From NCBI RefSeq assembly GCF_000317145.1, contig NC_019697.1, positions 4,166,886 through 4,230,885 on the forward strand: a stretch of DNA of 64,000 bases, written 5' to 3'. The position numbers and the translations under genes were made by a program. The notes beneath the pieces were generated by a model. That model worked only from the letters and a program-made list of their open reading frames with translations, was not told the DNA's origin and did not search any database. Numbering within the stretch: the first letter of the stretch is position 1; every line of letters starts with the position of its first letter. Of this stretch, positions 55,247 through 63,811 are shown one piece after another. The DNA is from Chamaesiphon minutus PCC 6605. Lineage in GTDB: Bacteria > Cyanobacteriota > Cyanobacteriia > Cyanobacteriales > Chamaesiphonaceae.

Positions 55247-56761
55247 TTACCCTCCAAACTTTTTACTCAAAGCCGCACGAGCTTGTTCGCGATCGTCAAA
55301 ATGGATTTTTTCGGTGCCGAGGATTTGGTAATCTTCGTGTCCTTTGCCTGCGATCAGGACACCATCGCCCGGTGCTGCCATGGCAATGGCTTGGGCAATG
55401 GCTTGAGCGCGATCGGCAATCACTTCGACGCCTGCGGTGCGATCGATGCCAGCGACGACATCTTGCAGAATTCGGGCGGGATCTTCTGTTCGAGGGTTAT
55501 CGGATGTTACCACTACGAGGTCGGCAAGGTCGGCGGCAATTTTGCCCATTTGCGGGCGTTTGGTGCGATCGCGATCGCCACCACAACCAAACACACAGAT
55601 TACTTTACCATGGATAAAGGGACGTGCTGCGGTGAGAAGGCTTTCCAAACTATCTGGGGTGTGGGCATAATCGACGATCGCGGTGATGTCTTGCTGGGGC
55701 GATATTTGGACGCGTTCCATCCGTCCGGGTACGCCCGGAAAATTCTCGATCGCGGCGACGATCGGTTCTAAGCTCATGCCGAGGTGTAAGGCAGTCCCCA
55801 CCGCAGCTAAGAGATTTTCGAGGTTGTAATCGCCGACTAGGGGCGAGCTGAAGTCAATTTCGCCTTGAGGTGTATGCAGTTTTCCGCTGACGCCCGTTTG
55901 ACTGTACGCGAGTTCGCTCGTCCACAGATCGGCAGTTGCATCGGTGGTACTGTAGCTCCAGACTCGTTGGCGAAGCCTCTCGGAACGAGAATCGGCTGAA
56001 ATTTGGCCAATTAATCGTTTGCCATATTCATCATCGAGATTGACGATCGCACGTCCAGTAAGATATTCGGGGCTAAATAACAAGGCTTTGGCTTGGAAAT
56101 AGTTCTCCATGTTCTGGTGATAATCCAAGTGATCCTGAGTCAGGTTGGTAAATACGCCCACCTCAAACGGACAGCCCATGACGCGCCCTTGATCCAACGC
56201 GTGAGAGCTGACTTCCATTAAGGCAACTTTAGAGCCTGCGGCGAGGGCTTGGGCTAATTGTTGTTGGAGATCGACGGCGAAGGGGGTGGTGTGGGTAGCT
56301 GTTTTTTGATAACCCTGCCAGCGGGTGTAGAGGGTGCCGAGCAGTGCGGTGGAAATGTTGGCTCGAGCGAGTAAATATTCAATGATATGGGTGGTGGTAG
56401 TTTTACCATTAGTACCCGTGACGCCGACCATTTTTAGGGTTTGGGCAGGATGGCGATAAAAGTTGCCAGCTAGAGCTGCACAGGCTGCTGTCATGTCTGC
56501 GGCGATCGCAATACAATTTTCTCCAGTTGGTGGGTGAACTGCTGCGGCTGCGGGTGAAATTACGGCTCCGATTGCTCCTGCGGCGATCGCGCCTTGCCAA
56601 AATTCACCGCCATCGACTCGCGTTCCGGGCATCCCGATGAATAAGTCTCCAGTGGTGCAAGCATGGGAGTTGGTTTTTAAGCCTGTTACTTCTAAATCTA
56701 AATTGGGATGGTCGCTGGAGAGGTTAATTTGGCTTTGAGACAGAAGTTCGCGTAGTTTCAT
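55247..56761 (-). CDS. murE: UDP-N-acetylmuramoyl-L-alanyl-D-glutamate--2,6-diaminopimelate ligase
   Basis: 504 residues. LKTNSHACTTGDLFIGMPGT opens domain 1; the ATP loop is GVTGTNGKTTTTHI; MEVSSHALDQGRV and NLTQDHLDYHQ lie in domain 2; CVFGCGGDRDRTKRPQMG and the meso-DAP signature TSDNPRTEDP in domain 3. Adds diaminopimelate to the peptidoglycan precursor. Residues of about 254-265 (SRSERLRQR region) are encoded by a small dispersed repeat (55963-55995) and add a short loop where homologues have none; the frame is kept, so activity is likely retained. The gene ends next to the TTTAGGC array. Confidence 0.93.
   Translation of the reverse strand: MKLRELLSQSQINLSSDHPNLDLEVTGLKTNSHACTTGDLFIGMPGTRVDGGEFWQGAIAAGAIGAVISPAAAAVHPPTGENCIAIAADMTAACAALAGNFYRHPAQTLKMVGVTGTNGKTTTTHIIEYLLARANISTALLGTLYTRWQGYQKTATHTTPFAVDLQQQLAQALAAGSKVALMEVSSHALDQGRVMGCPFEVGVFTNLTQDHLDYHQNMENYFQAKALLFSPEYLTGRAIVNLDDEYGKRLIGQISADSRSERLRQRVWSYSTTDATADLWTSELAYSQTGVSGKLHTPQGEIDFSSPLVGDYNLENLLAAVGTALHLGMSLEPIVAAIENFPGVPGRMERVQISPQQDITAIVDYAHTPDSLESLLTAARPFIHGKVICVFGCGGDRDRTKRPQMGKIAADLADLVVVTSDNPRTEDPARILQDVVAGIDRTAGVEVIADRAQAIAQAIAMAAPGDGVLIAGKGHEDYQILGTEKIHFDDREQARAALSKKFGG
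55963..55995. repeat. CGTTGGCGAAGCCTCT small dispersed repeat inside murE
   Basis: CTCGTTGGCGAAGCCTCTCG then GAACGAGAATCGG has a palindromic core (CTCGTT...AACGAG). It sits in the coding frame of murE and adds about 11 residues. Confidence 0.72.
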
Positions 56762-56808
56762 AGGGATGGTAAATGAATAGGCTCGAAGCAGAGTGTTGGA
56801 TTTAATTC

Positions 56809-57072
56809 TTACCCATTTTGCAAATATTGCTGTAAAATTTGCTGCACTTGGGGGACTCCAGCGCGAGGAGAAAACCTGGGGATGGTTCGCTCGGTGCCGT
56901 CAACTTGCAAACATAGTACTGGGATCTCGTATTGATATCGATCGAACCAGTCGGGGTTGGTGGTAATTTCGCGAATTTCGAGGTGAATCTCGGGTTCTAT
57001 AATTTGTTCGAGTTTTTCTTGCAAGCCTTCGCAGAGGTGGCAGCCGATTTTGCTGTACAAAATTAAGTGCAT
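56809..57072 (-). CDS. Glutaredoxin-family protein (thioredoxin-like, DUF836)
   Basis: 87 residues. MHLILYSKIGCHLCEGLQEK has the CxxC motif (Cys-His-Leu-Cys) of a glutaredoxin-like redox protein; LEIREITTNPDWFDRYQYEI and PVLCLQVDGTERTIPRFSPR complete the thioredoxin fold. DUF836 members are small cytosolic redox proteins of unknown partner. It reads leftward 47 bp upstream of murE, probably one transcript. It ends in LQQYLQNG. Confidence 0.85.
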   Translation of the reverse strand: MHLILYSKIGCHLCEGLQEKLEQIIEPEIHLEIREITTNPDWFDRYQYEIPVLCLQVDGTERTIPRFSPRAGVPQVQQILQQYLQNG

Positions 57073-57410
57073 GGGATTTGAGCGAAACGATCGAAGTTAT
57101 TTAGTACAATACAATAGCTGGTGGCGATCGATATCTAATTTTCTTTAGTGCTGTCAAAGGATAAGTATTTATTGGGTGCGAGTTTTTATGGTGCTCAGCG
57201 CACCCCGATCTGGGGAAGGCTCCCCCTTATTTCCTCTAGTCCTAGTAGTAGGGTTTAGCTGGTTGGCAAACAAACCGCCAGAAGTTGCCGATACTTTTAT
57301 CAATGGGTAATTTAACGTAAAAATTTTAACTAAGTTTGCAAACTATTGCCAAACTGAAATTAAAGTAGTAGCTTGAACTTGAATGCAGTAGCGATCGATA
57401 AGCTTAAAAA
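57073..57410. other. 338-bp gap between the glutaredoxin gene and the insertion sequence
   Basis: No gene. GGTGCGAGTTTTTATGGTGC-type sequence near 57176 and AAGGCTCCCCCTTATTTCC are seen but have no partner. The last 9 bp, GCTTAAAAA (57402-57410), are the target duplicated by the insertion sequence. Since that sequence continues at 58679 the original intergenic region before insertion was about 440 bp. Confidence 0.5.
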
Positions 57411-58678
57411 CTGTCGGGGCGACTTGTCGCCTATAACGCTGATAGGATAAGTCTCATAGCTCTCAAGCCTTGTTGATAATTAGGTAGTTTATGTGGGGAC
57501 AAAGACATTAATTCAACAACAACCTGCCAATTACTAGATGTTGAATCGACCCATGATTCACCCCAGAGTCCAATATAGAAAGTGCTATGTCTAGCATATT
57601 TTCGGTGATGTTCTGTTTTTCTGCCGAGATATTCTTGAACTTGCTTTGATTTGATATCTATCCCTTGGATGATACTCTTCAAGTATGCTAGTGATAGCAA
57701 AATCAATAATTTGCTCAATCGTTCGCCCGTTAAATTAGTCTTTTCTAAGTTATATCCTCCGCCCTTAAAGTCTCGAAACATCTCCTCAATTCCAAATCTT
57801 TTAGCATAGGTATCAACTGCTGCTTGTAGATCTGCCAAGCTGGTCAGAATATACCAAGGCTCTTTTGTGGTAATATTTCGATATTTACCTAGCCATTTAC
57901 CTGCTAGGTTAAATCCTTCAACTGGTGCAGTTTTTCTAATTGTTACTTCTTGATTAAAAAAGCTATTTCCTGGCTCTAATCCTAGCCTTTTCAGTTCAGT
58001 CCACAATTCCTCTTCAGTCTTGATACAAACATTCTTTTTCAGTCGTAAACAGAAATCTATTTTCTGCTCTCTAAGCCAGTTCGCAAGAGTAACACTACAA
58101 AATTCACGATCTCCCAGTACCAACAAGCTATAATCTGATAGGGCAGCGAATACTGGGGTTAATACTAATTGTTGGTTTTCCAATGTACTGTTCCCTTGTT
58201 TATCAAGCATTTGCCAATAAATAGGAATTGCTCTCTTTCGCCAAATCATACTGACCATCAAAATATTGTTTGATTGCCATTTGGTTCGATCTATTGCTAA
58301 ATATATAATATTATTCTGTTTGACATTGCCTTTAATCCAAGCAATCACTAGTGATAACCAAACATTATCTAAATCCCATTCATCATTTGATAAAAATCTC
58401 TGGACTTTTTTTCTTCTGCTTTCAAATTTAATTGGCATCGCTAGTTTTGTTGCGATGCTTTCTAGCGTGACTTCTTTAATAGATTGCACTACTTGAATCA
58501 ATAAAATTGTCAATAAGTAGTTACCGCGTGTGAATTTTTCTGACAAATGGGCATGATACAATTCTGGTAACATTTAATTGTTTTTTGGGTAAGAAGCTCT
58601 CTTACCCTATCTTTTTTGATACTATTTGTCTAGAGTTGTCTCTCTGCCGAGTTTTCAGGCGACCTGTCGCCCCGTCAG
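57411..58678 (-). mobile_element. Insertion sequence, 1268 bp, IS4-type, with 9-bp target duplication
   Basis: Imperfect inverted ends: CTGTCGGGGCGACTTGTCGC then CT (57411-57432) against AGGCGACCTGTCGCCCCGTC then AG (58657-58678). The flanks carry GCTTAAAAA at 57402-57410 and 58679-58687, a perfect 9-bp target duplication. A single transposase gene occupies it; its stop codon overlaps the left inverted repeat. A complete and probably recent copy. Confidence 0.9.
57431..58573 (-). CDS. IS4-family DDE transposase
   Basis: 380 residues. IIYLAIDRTKWQSNNILMVS carries the first Asp; SLLVLGDREFCSVTLANWLR the second; and YAKRFGIEEMFRDFKGGGYN is the Y-(2)R-(3)E-(6)K signature of IS4 enzymes with the Glu. 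The N-terminus FTRGNYLLTILLIQVVQSIK is typical. No frameshift is seen, so it should be active. The gene starts 83 bp inside the right inverted repeat. Confidence 0.92.
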   Translation of the reverse strand: MLPELYHAHLSEKFTRGNYLLTILLIQVVQSIKEVTLESIATKLAMPIKFESRRKKVQRFLSNDEWDLDNVWLSLVIAWIKGNVKQNNIIYLAIDRTKWQSNNILMVSMIWRKRAIPIYWQMLDKQGNSTLENQQLVLTPVFAALSDYSLLVLGDREFCSVTLANWLREQKIDFCLRLKKNVCIKTEEELWTELKRLGLEPGNSFFNQEVTIRKTAPVEGFNLAGKWLGKYRNITTKEPWYILTSLADLQAAVDTYAKRFGIEEMFRDFKGGGYNLEKTNLTGERLSKLLILLSLAYLKSIIQGIDIKSKQVQEYLGRKTEHHRKYARHSTFYIGLWGESWVDSTSSNWQVVVELMSLSPHKLPNYQQGLRAMRLILSAL

Positions 58679-58783
58679 GCTTAAAAATTATCGTGCAATT
58701 TTCAGCATTAAAGAATTTAAAATCTATTGTAGGTTCCCTCAGATCCATACCAAGCACTAGGATATTTCAACTATCTTGTCTTG

Positions 58784-59989
58784 CTAAAACGCTCGTAATA
58801 AGTCACCGATTCTAATAATAGTTCGATCGTTTTCTGCTGGAGAACCGATCGAAATTCGTAAGCCACCCCCAGTATGGCGGATCGATGTGCCTTGGATTTT
58901 TAACTGTGTAACTAGCTGTGCCATCGCTAGCTCGGGATTCTCGATTTCCAACATCCGCACATACAGAAAATTAGCATCGCTGCGCCACACTTTGAGCGCG
59001 TCAAACTTACTTAGTGCTACAAACAAGCGATCGCGTTCGTTCGTAAGTTCTGGCAGAACTGACAGCAGGGAAAGACGGTGTTGTAATACTAACTCGGCTG
59101 CGGCTAGAGACATACTCGGCAAATTGTAAGGCAACCTTACCTGCTCTAGAGTGGCAATTAGCTGAGGATGTCCGACTGCATAACCTACGCGATGCGCCGC
59201 CAGTCGAAATGCTTTAGAAAATGTCCGCAAGACAATCCAATTTGGATGCTCGGCTAATTCGGCAACCACAGTCTGTTGACTAAACTCAAAATAGGCTTCG
59301 TCGATGACTACCAAAATATCTGCTGGCAAACTCCGCATCCAGTCTAACTCTGTTGCACTCAGCGCATTACCCGTCGGCGAATTGGGATGCACCATAAATA
59401 CCACCCTAATTGGTGCCGCCTGTCGATCGCGAATTGCCGTTTGAGCCGCAGCCACATCGACTTCAAAGTCGGCATTTCGAGCGATACTCACGACAGGTAT
59501 TCCCAAAGTCTTGGCCAGAATGCCATACATGCTAAATGTCGGTGCGGCTACTAAAATGCTACCCTCACCACCAATGCAAGTTGCAATCAGAATCGATCGC
59601 AATAACTCATCCGAACCATTGCCCACACTAATTTGACTGGGAAGGAGCCGATGCTCGTTCCGTATCGCCAAAGGCGAGGCTGCGCCAACGTTCATTCCTG
59701 CCGATTCTACTACATACTCAGCGATCGCTGCCTTGAGCCGCTGATGTCCGCCATCGGGATAACGATTGCTTTCGATGGCTTCTACCCAATGCTGCGCCAA
59801 TTTTTGCTTTATCTCTAGCGGCAGATCGTAGGGATTCTCATTCGTGTCTACTCGGTCGATCGAGATCGCCACAGATTGCCCCTCAGTCCCGCCAGGATGG
59901 GGCGTGTATGCCTGCAAACTCGCAAGTTCGCTGCGAATGAAGGGTAAGGATGTAGCGACGCTAGGATTGGGTGAATGAGTAGTAGTCAT
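58784..59989 (-). CDS. hisC: Histidinol-phosphate aminotransferase
   Basis: About 401 residues from [45 protein letters not shown] (phosphate loop), [32 protein letters not shown] and [20 protein letters not shown] with the PLP-binding Lys in TFSKAF are class-I aminotransferase HisC features. It converts histidinol phosphate and imidazole-acetol phosphate in histidine synthesis. Residues of about 99-114 ([16 protein letters not shown]) are an insertion encoded by a palindromic repeat (59652-59700) placed just before the PLP phosphate loop. It keeps the frame, but sits close to the active site. Confidence 0.9.
   Translation of the reverse strand: MTTTHSPNPSVATSLPFIRSELASLQAYTPHPGGTEGQSVAISIDRVDTNENPYDLPLEIKQKLAQHWVEAIESNRYPDGGHQRLKAAIAEYVVESAGMNVGAASPLAIRNEHRLLPSQISVGNGSDELLRSILIATCIGGEGSILVAAPTFSMYGILAKTLGIPVVSIARNADFEVDVAAAQTAIRDRQAAPIRVVFMVHPNSPTGNALSATELDWMRSLPADILVVIDEAYFEFSQQTVVAELAEHPNWIVLRTFSKAFRLAAHRVGYAVGHPQLIATLEQVRLPYNLPSMSLAAAELVLQHRLSLLSVLPELTNERDRLFVALSKFDALKVWRSDANFLYVRMLEIENPELAMAQLVTQLKIQGTSIRHTGGGLRISIGSPAENDRTIIRIGDLLRAF
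59652..59700. repeat. Palindromic dispersed repeat inserted in hisC
   Basis: GCTCGTTCCGTATCGCCAAA then GGCGAGGCTGCGCCAACG is a small dispersed repeat related to those at 44509, 55963 and 59996 (GCTCGTTCC, GGCGAGGCT and CGCCAACG halves). It encodes the extra residues 99-114 of HisC. Confidence 0.65.
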
Positions 59990-59995
59990 GGTAAG

Positions 59996-60024
59996 CCTTG
60001 GCAAAGCCTCTGGAAACGAGCATC
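59996..60024. repeat. Dispersed repeat in the hisC leader
   Basis: CCTTGGCAAAGCCTCTGGAA then ACGAGCATC belongs to the GTTGGCGAAGCCTCT family and lies directly upstream of the hisC start. Confidence 0.6.
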
Positions 60025-60136
60025 AGATTTGAATTCCCATCATAGATCGATCTTCCCCTCGATCGGCTCGATCTCTAAATATATTCATGCAGATCGTAGT
60101 GGCGATCTCGATCGAGAAAATAATCTGGCTGAGGTA

Positions 60137-60165
60137 TTGACAGCTCCGAAAATATCTCGTATATT
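60137..60165 (+). promoter_or_regulatory. Sigma-70 type promoter of tRNA-Glu
   Basis: -35 TTGACA (60137-60142), a 17-bp spacer, -10 TATATT (60160-60165). Transcription would start about 10 bp before the mature tRNA end at 60184. Confidence 0.85.
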
Positions 60166-60183
60166 GATAAATGTCTGAAACAA

Positions 60184-60256
60184 GCCCCCATCGTCTAGAG
60201 GCCTAGGACACCTCCCTTTCACGGAGGCGACAGGGATTCGATTTCCCTTGGGGGTA
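60184..60256 (+). tRNA. tRNA-Glu (anticodon TTC)
   Basis: 73 nt cloverleaf: acceptor GCCCCCA pairs with TGGGGGT (first pair G-T), anticodon arm CCTCC-CTTTCAC-GGAGG gives TTC, T arm AGGGA-TTCGATT-TCCCT. CCA is not encoded. In cyanobacteria this tRNA also feeds 5-aminolevulinate synthesis for heme, bilins and chlorophyll by the C5 pathway, as well as misacylated Glu-tRNA(Gln) for GatA. Confidence 0.97.
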
Positions 60257-60269
60257 CTCAGAAATTTTC

Positions 60270-60306
60270 AAAAAGAGGTTAGACATTATTTGTCTGACCT
60301 CTTTTT
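60270..60306 (+). terminator. Rho-independent terminator of tRNA-Glu
   Basis: AAAAAGAGGTTAGACA pairs perfectly (16 bp) with TGTCTGACCTCTTTTT around TTATT, 13 bp after the tRNA. Confidence 0.92.
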
Positions 60307-60328
60307 GTGTGACTGGTAATTTAGGGGG

Positions 60329-60465
60329 TAGGCTTTAGGCTTTAGGTTTTAGGCGGGGAGCAGGGAGCGCAATTCCAATCCATTACCCATTACCCATTAC
60401 CTACCCATCCACCACTTCGACTTCGCTCAGTGCAAGCCATCTACCCACCCACCCTTTACCCTTTA
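60329..60465. repeat. TTTAGGC array and CCCATTA/CCCATCC array before rsmH
   Basis: 60329-60352 has TAGGCTTTAGGCTTTAGG units; 60380-60410 has CCATTACCCATTACCCATTA units followed by CCCATCCACC; 60441-60465 has CCACCCACCCTTTACCC and runs up to the rsmH ATG. Confidence 0.8.
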
Positions 60466-61365
60466 ATGGATTTTTTGCATATTCCAGTATTAAGCCAGGA
60501 GATCGTCGCTGGGTTGGAGGTAGTTGCAGGTGGTTATTATTTAGATGCCACAGTTGGTGGTGGCGGACATAGCGAACTGATTTTGCAGGCTGCGCCAGAT
60601 GTGCGGCTAGTCGCGATCGATCGAGATTTGCAAGCTCTAGATGCTGCTAAAAATAGACTGGCACCTTATGGAGAGCGCGTGACATTTTGGCATGGAAATT
60701 ATGCCGATTATCAGCCGTCGGGAGGACAATTTGATGGGATTATTGCCGATTTGGGTGTCAGTTCGGTGCAATTAGATCTCGCCGAACGCGGCTTTAGTTT
60801 TCGCAATGAAGCACCATTGGACATGCGGATGGATCGTTCTCAAGGGATGACCGCCGCAGATTTAGTCAATCAGACTTCGGAAGTCGAATTGGCACGGATT
60901 ATTTTCACCTATGGGGAAGAACGCCTCTCTCGGCAAATTGCGAGGGAGATTGTCGCCGGACGTCCATTTACGACGACAACCCAATTAGCTTATACGATCG
61001 GTGGTGCCGTACCGAAGTCTTACCGTTACGGGCGCATTCATCCAGCGACGCGGACATTTCAAGCTCTGCGGATTGTGGTCAATCAAGAGTTGAGTTCGCT
61101 CGAAAAGTTTCTGGCAGTGGCACCAACATGGCTCAAGCCTGAAGGTAAGATCGGGCTAATTAGTTTCCATAGTTTGGAGGATCGGATTGTCAAACACACT
61201 CTCCGCGAAAACGAACTGCTTAAGGTATTAACTAAAAAGCCGATAATCGCCAGCGATGCCGAAATAGCCAGCAATCCACGCGCTCGATCGGCTAAATTGA
61301 GATGGGCGGTGTTAGATTCACCGCTCCGATCGACCGAAACATCGATTTACCTTGACGAATATTGA
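60466..61365 (+). CDS. rsmH: 16S rRNA (cytosine1402-N4)-methyltransferase
   Basis: 299 residues from ATG 60466 ([17 protein letters not shown]). [16 protein letters not shown] is SAM motif [40 protein letters not shown] and [19 protein letters not shown] are diagnostic of RsmH. Methylates C1402 in the ribosomal P site. The upstream frame only translates repeats. No Shine-Dalgarno: the ATG abuts CCTTTACCCTTTA. Confidence 0.94.
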   Translation: MDFLHIPVLSQEIVAGLEVVAGGYYLDATVGGGGHSELILQAAPDVRLVAIDRDLQALDAAKNRLAPYGERVTFWHGNYADYQPSGGQFDGIIADLGVSSVQLDLAERGFSFRNEAPLDMRMDRSQGMTAADLVNQTSEVELARIIFTYGEERLSRQIAREIVAGRPFTTTTQLAYTIGGAVPKSYRYGRIHPATRTFQALRIVVNQELSSLEKFLAVAPTWLKPEGKIGLISFHSLEDRIVKHTLRENELLKVLTKKPIIASDAEIASNPRARSAKLRWAVLDSPLRSTETSIYLDEY

Positions 61366-61612
61366 CTAATGTCCGCCATCGATCGTTTACCGTTAATGGG
61401 GATCGGTATAATTGCTCATAGGACACCCGATCGCATAGATATTTGGCTATCGGCAGCTAAACCTCGACGATCGGCTAATTAAAGCATAATGAATGTGGCA
61501 TCAGAGCACACTGCGATCGCTCCGAACCAAATATACTCATTCACGTCACGCTTGCCATCAATCGCCAAAGATTTAGTCTGTCCATCCTCGATCGTTAGAT
61601 TTAAGTACATAC

Positions 61613-63637
61613 ATGGAACCACTATACGATTATGCCTGGTTGATTCCAGTGTTTCCCCTGACTGGGGCGATGCTAGTCGGATTGGGATTGATTTCACTCA
61701 ACAAAGCTACCAACAAACTGCGAGATCTCAATGCAGTTCTAATTATTTCCTTACTTGGAGCGGCGATGGTGATGTCCTTCGCCCTGCTCATCAGTCAATT
61801 TCAAGGACATCCCGTTGTTACTCGATCTTTTGAATGGGCATCTGCGGGCACTTTTCATCTCAATATGGGTTACACGATCGACCATCTGACATCATTAATG
61901 TTGGTCATCGTCACCACCGTCGCCATCTTAGTGATGATCTATACCCACGGGTATATGTCGCACGATCCCGGCTACGTGAGGTTTTACGCCTATTTGAGCT
62001 TATTTAGTTCCTCAATGTTGGGCTTAGTCGTCAGTCCCAACCTCGTCCAAGTCTATATCTTCTGGGAATTGGTAGGGATGTGTTCCTATCTGCTGATTGG
62101 CTTTTGGTACGATCGTAAAGCCGCCGCCGATGCCTGTCAAAAAGCTTTCGTTACCAACCGCGTCGGTGACTTTGGCTTGCTCCTAGGGATGCTCGGACTC
62201 TACTGGGCGACTGGCAGCTTTGACTTCCAAATTATGGGCGACAGACTCCAAGAACTCGTCGAATCGGGTGCAATTGGGGGCGGATTGGCTGCCCTATTGG
62301 CGATCCTCGTCTTTATGGGGCCAGTTGCCAAATCCGCTCAATTCCCGCTCCACGTTTGGCTTCCAGATGCGATGGAAGGCCCCACGCCGATTTCCGCACT
62401 GATCCATGCTGCAACGATGGTAGCCGCTGGTGTCTATCTCATCGCCCGGATGTATCCCGTGTTCGAGAATATCCCCGCTGCGATGGATACTATCGCTTGG
62501 ACTGGCGCAGTTACAGCCTTTTTGGGTGCCTCGATCGCGATTACCCAAAACGATATCAAAAAAGGTCTCGCTTACTCCACCATGTCCCAACTGGGCTACA
62601 TGGTAATGGCCATGGGCGTCGGAGCTTATTCGGCTGGTTTATTCCACCTAATGACTCACGCTTACTTTAAAGCGATGATGTTCTTAGGTTCTGGTTCCGT
62701 CATTCACGGTATGGAAGATGTCGTCGGACATAACCCCGTTCTCGCTCAGGATATGCGCTTAATGGGCGGCTTACGGAAGCATATGCCCGTCACTGCTGGT
62801 ACCTTCTTTATCGGTACCCTGGCAATTTCAGGAATTCCTCCCTTTGCCGGATTCTGGTCGAAAGACGAAATTCTCGGTGCCACATATGCCTCAAATCCGC
62901 TCTTGTGGGCGGTTGGTTTCCTCACCGCAGGGGTGACCGCATTTTATATGTTCCGGATGTATTTCTCGACCTTTGAGGGCAGTTTCCGGGGCAACGATAC
63001 CAAGATTCAAAAGCAATTACTCGCAGCCGCACGTCCGAGTGGTAGTGACGCTCATAACGACCATCACGACGATGCCCACGCTCACAACCACGCCGCCAAG
63101 CCCCATGAGTCGCCGTGGAGCATGACTTTACCGCTACTGATCCTCGCGGTGCCATCCGCCTTAATCGGATTAGTCGGAACGCCATTCAATAACTACTTTG
63201 AAGCGTTTATTTCCGCACCCGGACATGCCGTGGAACACGCACATGAATTCGATCTCAATGAATTCTTAATTATGGCTGGTAGTTCTGTCGGCATCGGCCT
63301 AATCGGGATTACGTTAGCATCCTTGATGTATCTCAGTCGCAAAATCGATCCCAGCGCGATCGCTTCCAAAATTCCCGCGCTATACAATCTCTCCCTGAAT
63401 AAGTGGTACATCGATGATATCTACAATAGCGTCTTCGTCATCGGTTTGCGCCGAGTTGCCCGTCAGGTAATGGAAGTCGATTACCGCGTTGTCGATGGTG
63501 CGGTGAATCTCACTGGTTTAGCAACATTGCTCGGTGGTGAAGGTTTGAAATATCTCGAAACCGGGCGCGCTCAATTCTACGCCTTGATTGTCTTTGGGGC
63601 GGTATTGGGTTTAGCGATCGTGTTTGGAGTTGCCTAA
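61613..63637 (+). CDS. ndhF: NAD(P)H-quinone oxidoreductase subunit 5 (NdhF)
   Basis: 674 residues with about 16 membrane spans. VYIFWELVGMCSYLLIGFWY, ACQKAFVTNRVGDFGLLLGM and MEGPTPISALIHAATMVAAG (with Lys and Glu/His of the antiporter-like proton channel) are typical of NuoL/NdhF. SGIPPFAGFWSKDEILG is the C-terminal half of the channel core. A His-rich loop (NDHHDDAHAHNHAAKPHESP) at about 482-502 is unusual. By length and the SKDEILG form it is NdhF1 of the respiratory/cyclic NDH-1L complex rather than the CO2-uptake NdhF3/F4. It is commonly followed by ndhD1; that would lie beyond the window. Confidence 0.94.
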   Translation: MEPLYDYAWLIPVFPLTGAMLVGLGLISLNKATNKLRDLNAVLIISLLGAAMVMSFALLISQFQGHPVVTRSFEWASAGTFHLNMGYTIDHLTSLMLVIVTTVAILVMIYTHGYMSHDPGYVRFYAYLSLFSSSMLGLVVSPNLVQVYIFWELVGMCSYLLIGFWYDRKAAADACQKAFVTNRVGDFGLLLGMLGLYWATGSFDFQIMGDRLQELVESGAIGGGLAALLAILVFMGPVAKSAQFPLHVWLPDAMEGPTPISALIHAATMVAAGVYLIARMYPVFENIPAAMDTIAWTGAVTAFLGASIAITQNDIKKGLAYSTMSQLGYMVMAMGVGAYSAGLFHLMTHAYFKAMMFLGSGSVIHGMEDVVGHNPVLAQDMRLMGGLRKHMPVTAGTFFIGTLAISGIPPFAGFWSKDEILGATYASNPLLWAVGFLTAGVTAFYMFRMYFSTFEGSFRGNDTKIQKQLLAAARPSGSDAHNDHHDDAHAHNHAAKPHESPWSMTLPLLILAVPSALIGLVGTPFNNYFEAFISAPGHAVEHAHEFDLNEFLIMAGSSVGIGLIGITLASLMYLSRKIDPSAIASKIPALYNLSLNKWYIDDIYNSVFVIGLRRVARQVMEVDYRVVDGAVNLTGLATLLGGEGLKYLETGRAQFYALIVFGAVLGLAIVFGVA

Positions 63638-63659
63638 ATCTAAGCTAGTTAATTTAGGG

Positions 63660-63752
63660 ATGAGGATTTAATACTATACAGATCTATCCTACTAAGGGCA
63701 ATTCCTGAATTGTCCCTACACAAGGAAGAATTACACGTTATTAAATCCTCAT
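63660..63752. repeat. 93-bp inverted-repeat element after ndhF
   Basis: ATGAGGATTTAATA (63660-63673) and TATTAAATCCTCAT (63739-63752) are perfect 14-bp inverted ends. The centre has a second, imperfect palindrome, GGGCAATTCCTGAATTGTCCC. Could be a small MITE or a hairpin that stabilises the ndhF mRNA. Confidence 0.65.
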
Positions 63753-63780
63753 TCCTTACCAAGTTCTATTTATCCCCCCA

Positions 63781-63811
63781 CCCTCCTTATTATTAGGAGG
63801 GCTTTTATTTT
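63781..63811 (+). terminator. Rho-independent terminator of ndhF
   Basis: CCCTCCT-TATTATT-AGGAGGG (7-bp stem) followed by CTTTTATTTT. Confidence 0.85.
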
